This document shows, one piece after another, positions 45,433 through 56,900 of a DNA stretch of 64,000 nt. The notes below the pieces were generated by a model. That model saw nothing but the letters and a program-made list of their open reading frames with translations. It ran no database searches and was not told the origin of the DNA. Origin of the DNA: Tethya wilhelma. Its lineage: Eukaryota; Porifera; Demospongiae; Tethyida; Tethyidae. The stretch spans positions 1 to 64,000 of the forward strand of contig CAXIPT010000075.1 in the NCBI GenBank assembly GCA_964030475.1. Reading direction: 5' to 3'. Positions within the stretch are counted from its first letter, which is position 1; the number at the start of each line of letters is the position of its first letter. Made by a program: the position numbers and the translations under genes.

Positions 45433-48400
45433 TGGGTGAGCGTGAGATACGAATGCATACTGATATAATTGGAACCAAGCAAATTTTTCTTCTTAGCAAC
45501 GTATACAACAGTACATACACTAATGAATCTGTTATAGCTATCCAGCTTTTCAAGGAGCAAATTTGTATGCGCATGTTTTTTCTGAGGGTATGTTGGTCTG
45601 TGTATGTGCATGTGTGCATATGTGTGTGTATGAGACACTGTGTACATGTGTGAGTGTATGTGTGACACCTGCATACACTAGCTCACACAAGTACAGTGTC
45701 TCATACACACACACATACGCACACATGCACATACACAGACCAACATACCCTCAGAAAAAACATGCGCATACAAATTTGCTCCTTGAAAAGCTGGATAGCT
45801 ATAACAGATTCATTAGTGTATGTACTGTTGTATACGTTGCTAAGAAGAAAAATTTGCTTGGTTAGTGTCATTCACATTTTTCTCCCTAGCAATGCATTCA
45901 ACAATACATGTACAAATAAATACTGTATAGCTAAAGAAGTTAGTGGCTATGTATGTGTGTGTTGGTGCATTTGTACACATCTTATTGTGAGTGTGTGTGT
46001 GTGTGAGTGAGTTATGAATGCATACTGATATAATTATTGGTAGATATATGCCGAAAGACACTAACACGATACACATTCACATATTCACACACACATACAT
46101 ACTGCAACATCATTATATGAAATGCAATGACACACACACATGCACAGACCTGCATGCGTGTGTGCATGTGTGTGTGTGTGTGTGGATGCATGTATTTTTG
46201 TGAGTGAATATGTGAATCTGTATTGTGTGAGTTAGAGTCTTTGGGCATAATAATATCAAGATCAAGCATTTCTCTCCCTAGCAACGTATTCAACAGTATA
46301 AACAAATATGTCATAGCTATCTAACCTATATCAAGAAGCAAATTCAAACACCTGCGTGCATTTGTGTATTTCATATGCTTGTAGATGTTAGTGAGTACCC
46401 AATGTTACTTGTAGTCAAGTGTCATTTACACTTTTTCTAAGAAACGTATACAACAAGATACTCAGGTATAGCTAATAATGCGTGTTTGTGCACTTGAAAA
46501 ATTAGTCAACACAAATGCATGGGCATGACTATCTAACAATACTATCAAAAGCTTACTGAGGCTCAAACAAATACTCAATGGTATGTAGGCATTATAAAAT
46601 TATATTGTCAACTAATAATCAAAAATATAGATGCACAGCATACCATTATCTATCAGGTTACTATTTACCGCTTATTTCCTGAACAATATACTTGTAGCAC
46701 CAACTCGCTCCAGAAGTAGATCTCCCAGTAATAGAAGAGCCCATGGCACAAGAAGACGTAACAGAGGTATACACCTATACAAAAATAGCATAGTACAGTA
46801 AATTCACAACATTTCAAATATATGATTTCAGGACATGGCCGAAATGGAAGAGTACCAAACAGAGGTAGAGGAAGAGGAAGGGGAAGAGGGAGAGGGAGAG
46901 GGAGAGGGAGAGGCCGTGGCAGTGGCAGTGGCAGTGGCAGGGGCAGGGGCAGACAAGGACGAAATAGCCAGTCCAGTAACGCTTATGATGAAAAGCTAAA
47001 GAAGCTTATTGGCAGCAATGAGGACAATCTAAGAGCTATAGTGGATGACTCAAGTGCTAGTAAGCAACTAAACACACAACTGCTTCTATACATGCAATAT
47101 ATAGAGATAATAAAAATTATTTACTTTCACTAGAATGGAATGATACTGCAACCAACGTGCAAGTGGATGATTTTGTGGAAGATGTTGGACCCACGACTTA
47201 CATCCCGAGTGATCCTTACGAGGTCTTTGGCCTATTCTTTGACGATAGTATCATTGATACTATCGTCACAGAAACAAATCGATATGCCAGGCAGGTTTTG
47301 CCACCAAGTAAGCACTGGGCCACTACAGCTGCTGAAATAAAGGCTTACTTTGGTTTTGTCATCCTCATGGGTATCAACCATCTTCCAGAGATCCGGGATT
47401 ACTGGTCCACTGATTCTCATTATCACTATGCTCCTATTGCAGACAGAATCGCCCGTGATAGATTCGAAGAGATCAGTAGGTACATGCACTTTGTGGACAA
47501 CAGCACGTTACCTAAGAGAGGAGAGAGTGGTTATAGTCGCACACAGAAGGTAGACCCAATTCTATCAGCAATGAAAGCTAATTGTTCAAAGCTTCTCAAT
47601 CCCAACAAAGAGCTTAGTGTCGATGAAGCCATGATCCCTTTCAAGGGACGCTCCATGATGAAGCAATACATGCCCAACAAACCCGTCAAACGAGGATTTA
47701 AAGTGTGGGTTATTGCTGAATCCCGTTCAGGATATTTTTTGGATTTCAACATGTATACGGGATCTACTGGTGATAGTACAGAGCATGGCTTGGCTACAAA
47801 GGTAGTAAAAACACTCACACACAACTATCTAAACCAAAGGAGGCAAGTGTTTTGTGACAATTACTTTACCTCAGTCGATCTCTTTCACCATCTTTGGAAG
47901 AATGAAACGTATGCATGCGGCACAGCAAGACCAAGTAGAAAAGGATACCCCTCAGAGCTCCTAAATGATGCTGACACCATGCAAAGAGGTGATCATCGAT
48001 TCCGTCAGTATGGTAGTCTCGTAGCAACTGTGTGGAAAGACACAAAGCATGTAAAAATGCTGTCTACCATGAATTCTACAGAGACTATAACAATTTCAAG
48101 AACGAATCGAGATGGTTCTTCACAAGATGTCTCATGTCCTAAATGTGTTGATAGCTACAATAATCACATGGGGGGAGTGGACAAAGGAGATCAATTGCGT
48201 CGGTACTACCATGTTAGGCTGAAGTGTAGAAAAAACTACAAATACCTGTTTTGGTTTCTCTTTGATGTTGCCATCACGAATGCCTATCTACTCATGTCTC
48301 GGTACAGTGTAGGCTCGCTCAGATCTTTGAGTATCAAGGAATTTCGTGCCCACCTCGCAGAAGGTCTCATAGGAAAGTACATGTCCAGGAAGCGTAGAGG

Positions 48401-48630
48401 TCGACCAAGATCAAGGCCACGACCACCATCTACACCAGTCACACTCTCTGAACACTTTCCTGTAAAAAGCAAAGAGCAGAAGGTGTGCACACTGCAAGAG
48501 GGTTCGACAGCACAGAAGACCAAGAGATTCAACATGGCAGTGCCCAGCTTGTCCCGGCAGACCAAACCTGTGCTTCACAGGTAAGAATGACAGGTCAAAC
48601 TGTTTCATTCACTGGCATCAGCACTCTTGA
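44185..48630 (+). CDS. piggyBac transposase, eight exons, near-intact
   Basis: Exons are 44185-44308, 44374-44424, 44489-44521, 44584-44673, 44749-44850, 46698-46766, 46832-47059 and 47134-48630. Every intron is phase 1 with GT-AG ends. Exons 1-6 encode acidic then Ser/Pro-rich and Arg/Ser-rich sequence, and exon 7 an Arg-Gly/Ser-Gly repeat (about 46860-46960). Exon 8 has the DDE core: 'SGYFLDFNMYTGSTGDS' (first Asp), 'FCDNYFTSVDLF' (second) and 'MGGVDKGDQLRRYYHVR' (third). The enzyme would excise and insert DNA at TTAA sites. One extra A in GTAAAAAGC (about 48465) shifts the frame, so the simple ORF ends at 48584. In the other frame the C-terminal cysteine-rich finger reads 'SRRCAHCKRV', 'WQCPACPGRPNLCF', 'CFIHWHQHS', stop at 48630. 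The copy at 37190 has no extra A. It is otherwise intact. Confidence 0.85.
44851..46697 (+). repeat. Microsatellite-filled intron 5 of the piggyBac transposase
   Basis: 1.85 kb against 62-75 bp for the other introns. It is built from (TG)n/(CA)n tracts and direct and inverted copies of a unit containing 'TTCTCCCTAGCAA.GTATTCAACA', 'AGTTAGTGGCTATGTATGTG' and 'CACATCTTATTGTGAGTGTG' (45262-45470 and 45864-46035 are direct copies). All open frames in it are repeat artefacts. Confidence 0.85.
45475..45861. repeat. Near-perfect 387-bp palindrome
   Basis: The arms 45475-45655 and 45681-45861 are reverse complements with almost no mismatches, including unique sequence such as 'CTATCCAGCTTTTCAAGGAG'. 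The centre is at about 45668. This is either a recent inverted duplication or a cloning or assembly artefact. Confidence 0.9.
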
Positions 48631-48835
48631 ATACTGTGTAATCATAGCAACTTGGTCTAAACTCTGTAAACCACTCTCCATCATCTATCTAATAGCTTCA
48701 TTCTACCTCAAATAACTACAACTAACATTTTTATTTCCCCTCACTAAGTCATCTATGTTTAGCATCGTTGTTCTCTATCCCTCTATAATCTATCATCATT
48801 CTCCCCTCAACTGTATCTATAGTCTCTCTCTTTCT

Positions 48836-48886
<51 letters not shown>

Positions 48887-49359
48887 GCTCTCCCTACGCT
48901 AAATAATTTATTCTCTCTCTCTCTCTCTCTACGCTATTTATTCTATCTCTCCCTACGCTAAATTATGATTATAGTCATAGGCGCTCGCTCGCTCTCACTC
49001 ACTCTCTCTGTCTCCTGAGCTACGCTCTAACTTACTCTATCTCTCCCTACGCTAAAATTATGACAATGATTCAGTAGAGTCATGCAGGCTATTTTTCGCT
49101 CTCCCCGTCCCCGCTCTAGCTATATCTAGCCAACGCTCTCTCACTCATGTAATATAACTTACCTTGTAAACTTTCGAGTGTCCTGACTCCTCCGATAATG
49201 ATGACAACGATACTCTGTGGTGCTTTCTGTAAAATGTTTAGCTTCAGTGCTTTCACCACGTGGTCAAATTTATAATAGCACGAGTTGAAATTTAGCGTCT
49301 AAGGTCACGGGGTCAACCAGAGATAGCGGAAGTAAAATGTAGGCGGAGCGTAAAGTGAA
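48583..49359 (+). repeat. 3' region of piggyBac, first copy of a duplicated contig end
   Basis: Contains the 3' part of the transposase reading frame, its 3' flank, a (TC)n tract (about 48838-48886) and CpG-poor Leu/Ser-like TC-rich sequence, ending at an N (49360). It is nearly identical to 53095-53875 apart from the (TC)n length and an indel of about 10 bp near 49090. Confidence 0.95.
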
Positions 49360-49360
49360 N

Positions 49361-49710
49361 GTACTGGGAATAATTCAGTATTAATTTTTAGCCTCTTATG
49401 CAATCTTGCCTGAAGCAATTGTGGTTAGTGCAATATGAGCTTGTGGTTAGTGCAATATGAGTTTGTGGTTAGTGCAATATGGAAAATAATTTACTTAGTA
49501 ACAACATAGCACCAGGATGTAATTAGGAGTATTGACCCGTTACGTATCTGGAAGAGTGAATATTATGCTCGGTTCTGCCCCTTTCCTCCTGTTAATTCTT
49601 AATTGTGACCTGGTCTCTTACTTGGCATTGTAAACCAGTTATATCACAAAAAAGCAATTTAAGGCACACAAATCACTAGAAGCTTACAATTAAGTTGCAA
49701 ATGGATGGGT
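49361..49710. other. Start of inserted contig, gene-less
   Basis: Includes a three-unit 22-bp tandem repeat (TTGTGGTTAGTGCAATATGA) at 49419-49482. Confidence 0.7.
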
Positions 49711-51109
49711 GAAAGTAGTTCAATCATGGAAGCTCCCAAATCATGAAGACAAGTGTGTACTTATAGGAAGGGTGAGCCAGGCATGGTGATCAGCCTGTAG
49801 TTTTTATAGTATCTATGGTACTAGTATGGATTGTAGTGTATGATCAGTGTCAAGATTATTATTATAAACTATTATGATAAAAGTTTATAGGTTTGTCACT
49901 CTCAATGTTGTAGAGAAACCCTCATACTTGTTGGCTGATTTGTCAAGCTAATGGTGAGGTGTATTGTGCTCACTGCAACTGTATGGCAGGACTAGGAGAA
50001 GCTTACACCCACATAGAAGCTATGTTGTTCTATTCGGAGGATTCCACTAGGATGAATGGTACATCTACATGTACTCAGATTAGGTGTGAGTGGATAGTTC
50101 CATTGTTTCAGGACATTCCATATTTTCCTATTAAAAGGATTGATTTTGCTCATTCAAGGCAAAAACTCGATTGTGAATCAGACATTTCCTTAATCGTTGA
50201 GTCTTGATTCAGCACAATATCAGCCTATTCAATTGCATGCACGTGGATAGTTTAATTAAACGGCTTAGTGAATGTGGAACAAAACCAGCTGTTCTTTCTC
50301 TTTGCTCTGAATATTCCGACAAGTACATCCCAAAGTCTCAATTATCTACTTTTCCTCAGCCTTTGCAGTCTCTGGATAGATCAGTGTATGCCAATCTTGC
50401 TTACCATGATCTTCTTGAAGCTTGTGAATCCATCCACATCACTGGACGAATCACAGCATCTCAAATGAAATCAGTCTGTAGAACAAATATAACAATGCCA
50501 TTGCAGAGCTTGATCAAATCCATCTGTTATCCAGAAGCATTCAAATTTTCATCAGTTGCTATAAAGTACTAGTGGGGTTGTAAAAACATGAAGTCTTCTA
50601 ATGAGATCATTACAAAACTAATGCAAGTGAAGATCACAGCAACTTACACATTAGTGAAAGTGGTCTCATTATCAATCCCAAATGGCCACATTTGGGTGCT
50701 TCACCAGATGGCATTATTAACTGTGGTTGTTGTGGAAAGGGAGTGTTGGAAATTAAGTGTCCATATTGCATACGATTTTCAGGTGCAAACTCAAATATTT
50801 GCATGATTGCAGTGTGAAGTACTGTGAGTTGTGTGTGCACATTTCCATCTACAGCAAGCAGAAATCATAGTATGCAGACTGAAAGAATTTTCCCAGATTT
50901 TAAGTTATGCATCAACTCTTCTACAGAATTTTTCCAAGCATGTATTTTGCCAGAACTCTTGGGAAAATGGTATACTAGACCTCTAACTCATACAATTAAA
51001 TTTAGTCACCCGCATTCTATACACCAATCTTCTACACCATGTACATCTGAATCATCGATATCCTCACAGAAAAAACTGGTGTGTTATATAGTGACAAATT
51101 TGTTATTAT
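49711..51109 (+). pseudogene. SWIM-finger plus YqaJ-type nuclease gene
   Basis: An upstream exon (about 49711-49790: 'VKVVQSWKLPNHEDKCVLI') is followed after an intron by 49925 on. There, 'NGEVYCAHCNCMAGLGEAYTH' is a SWIM-like metal site in which the expected Cys of the C-x-H pair is Tyr. The next part (50204-50572) includes 'SLDRSVYANLAYHDLLEAC' and 'GRITASQMKSVCRTN', leading into the YqaJ/lambda-exonuclease fold: 'SLIKSICYPEAFKFSS', 'WGCKNMKSSNE', 'GASPDG' (50694-50711) and 'LEIKCPYC' (Glu 50749, Lys 50755), the D...E-x-K nuclease signature. A later piece (50900-50990) has 'CILPELLGKWYTRPL'. Frame changes near 50220, 50630 and 50790, a stop before 'WGCK', and a missing segment after 'IKCPYC' make it inactive. 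Proteins of this build are multi-copy in cnidarians and sponges. Confidence 0.7.
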
Positions 51110-51550
51110 GATTGATATTCATTGTAACGGTGAGTGGATTATTCCGCCAAGCAATTTTCAACTAGACTAGAAAACAAAATGGGACATTCTTTATTGCTTG
51201 TTTGCAATAAAAATCTAAAAATGAATTCAACATTCAATATTCAATATCTATAGTTTTGAAAATATGTATTCAAAATATTTAATATTTAATATCCAATTTT
51301 TTAAAAAATGTATTCAATATTCAATATTCAATATCCAATTCTTGTAATCATGTTAACCAGGGTCAACTTTCATTTACAAATTCGCGCACACAAGTTTGCC
51401 CGGGCTGCGCCTGGTTGTGGGCGGGCCCCAGTGGCCTGTTGGCCGTGCGCGTGCGCGTGCCATATAAAGCGGGATTACTGTACAAAATGGCCGCGATATT
51501 TTGAGAACCTCGATCGGAGCAGAGAGCACAGCTAGCTGTGTACAGTCCAT
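51110..51550. other. Intergenic, AT-rich tandem patch and CpG-rich promoter-like stretch
   Basis: 51220-51345 is made of 'ATTCAATATTCAATAT' type repeats. 51380-51530 is GC-richer with CGCGTGCGCG-like motifs and ends just before the ATG of the next gene, so it may hold its promoter (inference). Confidence 0.5.
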
Positions 51551-52279
51551 ATGGCAGTGTTAGAAAGTATTGCTGGCATTGAAAACTTGGTTCGTCGATT
51601 GATTCAAGACGAAAGAAGGAGCCATAGTTATGTGAGCCAGCTACTAAAGAGTCGTTATCCTAATTTAAGAGGTCTAAGTACTAGAAGTGTCGAAAGATTC
51701 TGTTCCCTCCACAACATATATGTTGTTTCAAGAGTTTCTGATGCTCAGCTAGACGCCATTGTAAGGGATGCTGTTAGTAAGGTAATTATAGTTTTAAAAC
51801 AAACGGGGCTAGGGTTAGGGACTCTGTATGCAGACCGAGCCTTGTAGTATAGTACATGTACATGCAGTGCATGGGGAGTATAGGCCTATTAAATTGAAAT
51901 TATATATGAAACCCATATATACTGTATAATAATTTTTATATGTATATAGGTTGGGCCATCGTATGGCCGTAAGACCTTTACTGGATTATTAGCTGCTGAT
52001 GGAGTAAGAGTTGGTGAGAAAAGGGTGGGAAAATCCCTAGAACGTGTATCACAACCTTATCAAAACAGAAGAAGAGTCCACACTCATCGGCTAACCAACC
52101 CTGTGCCATATTCAGCTGACTATTTTGGTCAAAAGATTCATATAGACCAAAATGAAAAGCTTGTTCAATTCGGCTGTACACATATTTGTGGAGTTGATGG
52201 TCGCAGTGGTGTAATTGTAGGATTTGCAACAATGCCCATCAAGAATAATGTTGACATTTATGAACACTTTTTCAAGTGA
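51551..52279 (+). CDS. Integrase-fold (rve-like DDE) gene, 5' two exons
   Basis: Exon 1 is 51551-51781 (MAVLESIAGIENLVRRLIQD ... 'LSTRSVERFCSLHNIY', a helix-turn-helix-like N-terminus). After a GT-AG intron exon 2 starts at 51950 ('YGRKTFTGLLAADGVRVGEK', then 'NPVPYSADYFGQKIHIDQNE' with the first catalytic Asp, 'DGRSGVIVGFATMPIKNN'). The integrase catalytic fold joins or cuts DNA strands. Only the first of the three acidic residues is present: no D..E exons were found before the contig ends at 53093. Its sister copy at 62404-64000 shows what the rest looks like. It is either truncated by the contig end or a partial gene. Confidence 0.75.
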
Positions 52280-53093
52280 GTTAATTATTGCTTTATACTG
52301 TGTGTTATAGACCCATTGCACGTGATGTCACAAGTCACATGATATAACAAAAGTCGGCCATTTTGGAGGACCACTTTTAGTACACGAGCATGGGAAGAGT
52401 AGAAAGAATTGTTCCTGGAGCTCTTGGCACAGTCTATTGCAATTAACTTCTAACTTAGATTTATAGTACAAGGAGAATGGCTCGCTTCGCTCACCATCCT
52501 CCTTGCTTGCATGTGTGTGCTAGATCATTAATACTGTATCTACATGTATACTGAAATCATGCAACTTGTCTGACAGACAGCAAGTTGAAACTTCAAAGGG
52601 AAGCGTTCATGCTGCTACATGCAAGGCTGGGGACTGTAGATCTAACCCAATATCTACTCTCTAGTGTGACTGTGTGAGTTTCTAAATCATAGATCCTCCA
52701 GCTTAGCTACCATCCTCTTGTTGCAATATCAACCTCAGCACTTTGTGGTCTGAAAATTTTTGCTGGCCCGTGACGTCATAGATCAACTTCCGCCATTTTG
52801 CAATCAGCTGGCAAAAAAACTCGTTATCTGGCTAGCCGTGTTTCGTGTACAACGACAGAGAAGGAGACTCCTAGGAAAGAATCTTCCTCTGGCAAGTTAA
52901 GGACCGGCTCCCTAATTAAGGGAAAAAATTATTCGAGCTAAGAATATCTTTATCATTTAACATGCTCTCACCATGGTAACGCATGTGAATGATGCTCCGA
53001 ACATCCTTAATGATTTGCCCTGGTTACCAGAGTCACATGACCAATCTCATTATGAATATTCATGAAAATATCTTCAATTAAAATCCCGGAAAT
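52280..53093. other. Gene-less contig end
   Basis: No catalytic exons of the integrase-like gene are recognisable. Short 'ATGGCTCGCTTCGCTCACCA' type sequence (52479) and 'CCGCCATTTTGCAATCAGC' (52791) have no assigned role. Ends at N (53094). Confidence 0.4.
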
Positions 53094-53094
53094 N

Positions 53095-53350
53095 GGTAAG
53101 AATGACAGGTCAAACTGTTTCATTCACTGGCATCAGCACTCTTGAATACTGTGTAATCATAGCAACTTGGTCTAAACTCTGTAAACCACTCTCCATCATC
53201 TATCTAATAGCTTCATTCTACCTCAAATAACTACAACTAACATTTTTATTTCTCCTCACTAAGTCATCTATGTTTAGCATCGTTGTTCTCTATCCCTCTA
53301 TAATCTATCATCATTCTCCCCTCAACTGTATCTATAGTCTCTCTCTTTCT

Positions 53351-53411
<61 letters not shown>

Positions 53412-53875
53412 CCTAGCTCTCCCTACGCTAAATTATTCTCTCTCTCTCTCTCTCTCTCTACGCTATTTATTCTATCTCTCCCTACGCTAAATTATGATTA
53501 TAGTCATAGGCGCTCGCTCGCTCTCACTCACTCTCTCTGTCTCCTGAGCTACGCTCTAACTTACTCTATCTCTCCCTACGCTAAAATTATGACAATGATT
53601 CAGTAGAGTCATGCAGGCTCTCCCCGTCCCCGCTCTAGCTATATCTAGCCAACGCTCTCTCACTCATGTAATATAACTTACCTTGTAAACTTTCGAGCGT
53701 CCTGACTCCTCCGATAATGATGACAACGATACTCTGTGGTGCTTTCTGTAAAATGTTTAGCTTCAGTGCTTTCACCACGTGGTCAAATTTATAATAGCGC
53801 GAGTTGAAATTTAGCGTCTAAGGTCACGGGGTCAACCAGAGATAGCGGAAGTAAAATGTAGGCGGAGCGTAAAGT
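53095..53875 (+). repeat. 3' region of piggyBac, second copy of the duplicated contig end
   Basis: Begins exactly at the transposase 3' coding region (GGTAAGAATGACAGGTC) and runs to the right end of the element. Its first about 775 bp repeat 48583-49359. Confidence 0.95.
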
Positions 53876-53905
53876 GAAAAAAAAAATCCGGCCCTAAAGA
53901 GTTAA

Positions 53906-56900
53906 CACATGGAACATTTTCTTGGTGTAAAAAACATTGTTAGTAAAAAGCAAAGTTTTTTCACGGTAGATATAAAGAGAACTATTGTTTTTGAGTGACT
54001 ATAGACTTAGAAAATTATCTAAGATCATAAAGTACACTTTTTACAAAAAAAGGTTATTTTGCCTTATTTTACACATTTAAGCACAAAAGAAACACTTTGG
54101 TGAAATTTTCATTTTGTGAAATTTTCCTCTTAGTGTATAAAACATTGTTAGTAAAAAACAAAGATTTATTACGGTAGATATGAAGAACTTTGTTTTATTG
54201 AGTGACTAGTACACAAAACTTTTTTTTTTCTTTGAAAACACTTTTCAGCACAAAAGAAACACTTTAAAGAAATTTTACTATTTTCAATACATGGAACATT
54301 CTCTTGAAAAAAAAAATTGTTAGTAAAAAAAAAGTTTTTTCACAAAACGTTTATTTTGCCTTGAAAACACTTTACAGCACAAAATAAACACTTTTGTGAA
54401 ATTTAACCTTTTTCAACACATGGAACATTTTCTTGGTGTAAAAAACAATTGTAGTAAAAAACGAATTTTTCTAACGGAAGAGATAAAGAACTAAGTGTTT
54501 TTGACGGACTATGGACTTTGAATACAGGTTTTGCAAAAAACGTTTACTTTGCATTGAAAACACTTTTCAGCACAAAATAAATACTTTTGTGTTATTTTAT
54601 TTTTCTCAACACATGGAACATTCTCTTGGTGTAAAAAAACATTTTTGGTGAAAAACAAAGTTTTCTTATGGTAGAGTTAAAGAACTTAATTTTTTGAAGT
54701 GACTATACACTTTGAAAATTTTGTAAGACCATAAAGTACACTTTTTACAAAAAACGTTTATTTTGCCGCGAAAACACATTTCAACAAAAAAGAAACACTT
54801 TTGTGAATTTTTTCTTTTTTAAACACATGGAAAATTCTCTTGGTGTAAAAGACATTATTAGTTTTTTCGCCGAATAGATAAAGAACTTAGTGTTTTTGAG
54901 TGACTAAAGACTTAAAATAATTTCTAAGACCATAAATTACAGTTTTTGCAAAAAAAGTTTATTTTGTCTTAAAAAATCTTTTCAAGACAAAAGAAACACT
55001 TTTGTGATATTTTACTTTTCTCAACATATGGAACATTGTATTAACATTGTTAGTAAAAAGCAAAGTTTTTTCACGTTATAAATAAAGAACTTAGTTTTTT
55101 GAGTGACAACTTTTCTAAGAGCATAAAGTACGCAAAACGTTTATTTTGTCTTGAAAACACTTTTCAGCACAAAAGAAACACATTTGTGAAATTTTACCTT
55201 TTTCAACGCATGGAACATTTTCTTGGTGTAAAAAACATAGCTTGTGAAAACAAAGTTTTCTCACAGTAGAGAAAAATTCTTAGTTTTTTGGTTACTATGT
55301 ACTTAGAAAATTTTCTAAGAGCATAAAGTACACTATTTACAAAAAACGTTTATTTTTACTCGAAAACACTTTTCAGCACAAAAGAAACAATTTTGTGATA
55401 TTTTACTTTTCTTAACACTTAGAAGATTCTCTTGGTGTAAAAACATTGTTAGATAAAAACAAAGTTTTCTCACGGTAGAGATAAAGAACTTCATTTTTTT
55501 TAAATGACTAAAGAGTTAGAAAATTTTTTAAGACACTGAAGTACAATATTCACAAAAAACGCTTATTTTTGCTTGAAAACATTTTCGTTTACAAAAGAAA
55601 CACTTTTATGAAAAATAACTGTTTTAAACACATGGAACATTCTCTTGGTGTAAAGAACATTGTTAGCAAAAAACAAAGTTTTTTCATGGCAGAGATAAAA
55701 AACTAAGTTTTATTGAGTGACTATGGACTTAGAAAATTTTCTAAGACAATAAAGTACACAAAACCTTTATTTTGCTTTGATTATACATTTCAGCTCAAAA
55801 GAAACACTTTTGAAAAATTTTACTATTTTTAACACATGGAACATTCTCTTACTAAAAAAAACATTGTTAGTAAAAAAAAAACTTTTTTCACGGAACAGAT
55901 AAACAACTTAGTGTTTTTTAGTGACTATGTACTTAGAAAATTTTCTTAGACGATAAAGTACACTTTTTGCAAAAAACTTTTATTTTGTCTCAAGAACACT
56001 TTTCAGGACAAAAGAAACACTTTTGTGATATTTTATTTTTCTAAACACAAGGAACATTCTATTGGTGTAAAAAACGTTGTTAGTAAAAAGCAAAGTTTTT
56101 TCACAGTAGATATAAAGAATTTAGTGTTTTTGAGTGACTAGGTACTTAGAAAAAGTTTCTAAGATCATAAAGTACACGTTTTGCAAAAAACATTTATTTT
56201 GTCTTATAAACATATTTCAGGACAAAAGAAACACTTTTGTGATATTTTATTTTTCTCAACTCTTGGAACATTCTCTTGGTGTAAAGAACATTGTTAGCAA
56301 AAAACAAAGTTTTTTCATGGCAGAGATAAAGAACTAAGTTTTATTGAGTGACTATGGATTTAGAAAATTTTCTAAGACCATATAATACACTTTTTGCAAA
56401 AAATGCTAATTTGCCTTGAAAACACTTTTCAGCACAAAATAAACACTTTTGTAATATTTTATTTTTGTCAACACATGAAACATTCTATTGGTGTAAAAAA
56501 TATTATTTGTAAAAAGCAAAGTTATTTCACGGTAGATATAAAAATTTTAGTGTTTTTGACGGACTATGGACTTTGAATATACGTTTTGCAAAAAACGTTT
56601 ATTTTGCAATGAAAACCCTTTTCAGCACAAAATTAACACTTTTGTGTTATTTTATTTTCTGAACACATGGAACATTTTCTTAATGTAAAAAGAATTTTTG
56701 GTGAAAAACAAAATTTTCTCTCTGTAGAGATTAAGAACTTAATTTTTGATGTGACCATACACTTTGAAAATTTTCTAAGACCATAAAGTACACTATTTAC
56801 AAAAAACGTTTATTTTTCCTCGAAAACACTTTTCAGCACAAAGAAACAATTTTGTGATATTTTACTTATCTTAACACTTGGAACATTCTCTTGGTGTAAA

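Larger units (their letters stand above)
43978..53905 (+). mobile_element. piggyBac element inserted in the satellite (assembled span includes a foreign contig)
   Basis: Left boundary TTAACTCTTTAGGGCCGATA (43978), right boundary GGCCCTAAAGAGTTAA (to 53905). Immediately outside are satellite monomer sequences that join perfectly across a single TTAA ('TTTTCTTTGC' + TTAA + 'CACATGGAAC'). The true element is probably about 5.4 kb: 43978-49359 plus the last about 30 bp. The extra length comes from contig 49361-53093 and from a second copy (53095-53875) of the 3' region. Confidence 0.9.

Noticed and set aside
44821..45674. Long His/Thr-rich open frames on the minus strand
   Set aside because: They are translations of (CA)n tracts inside intron 5 of the piggyBac transposase.
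48755..48961. Leu/Ser-repeat open frame
   Set aside because: Translation of a (TC)n tract in the piggyBac 3' region; its length differs in the second copy.
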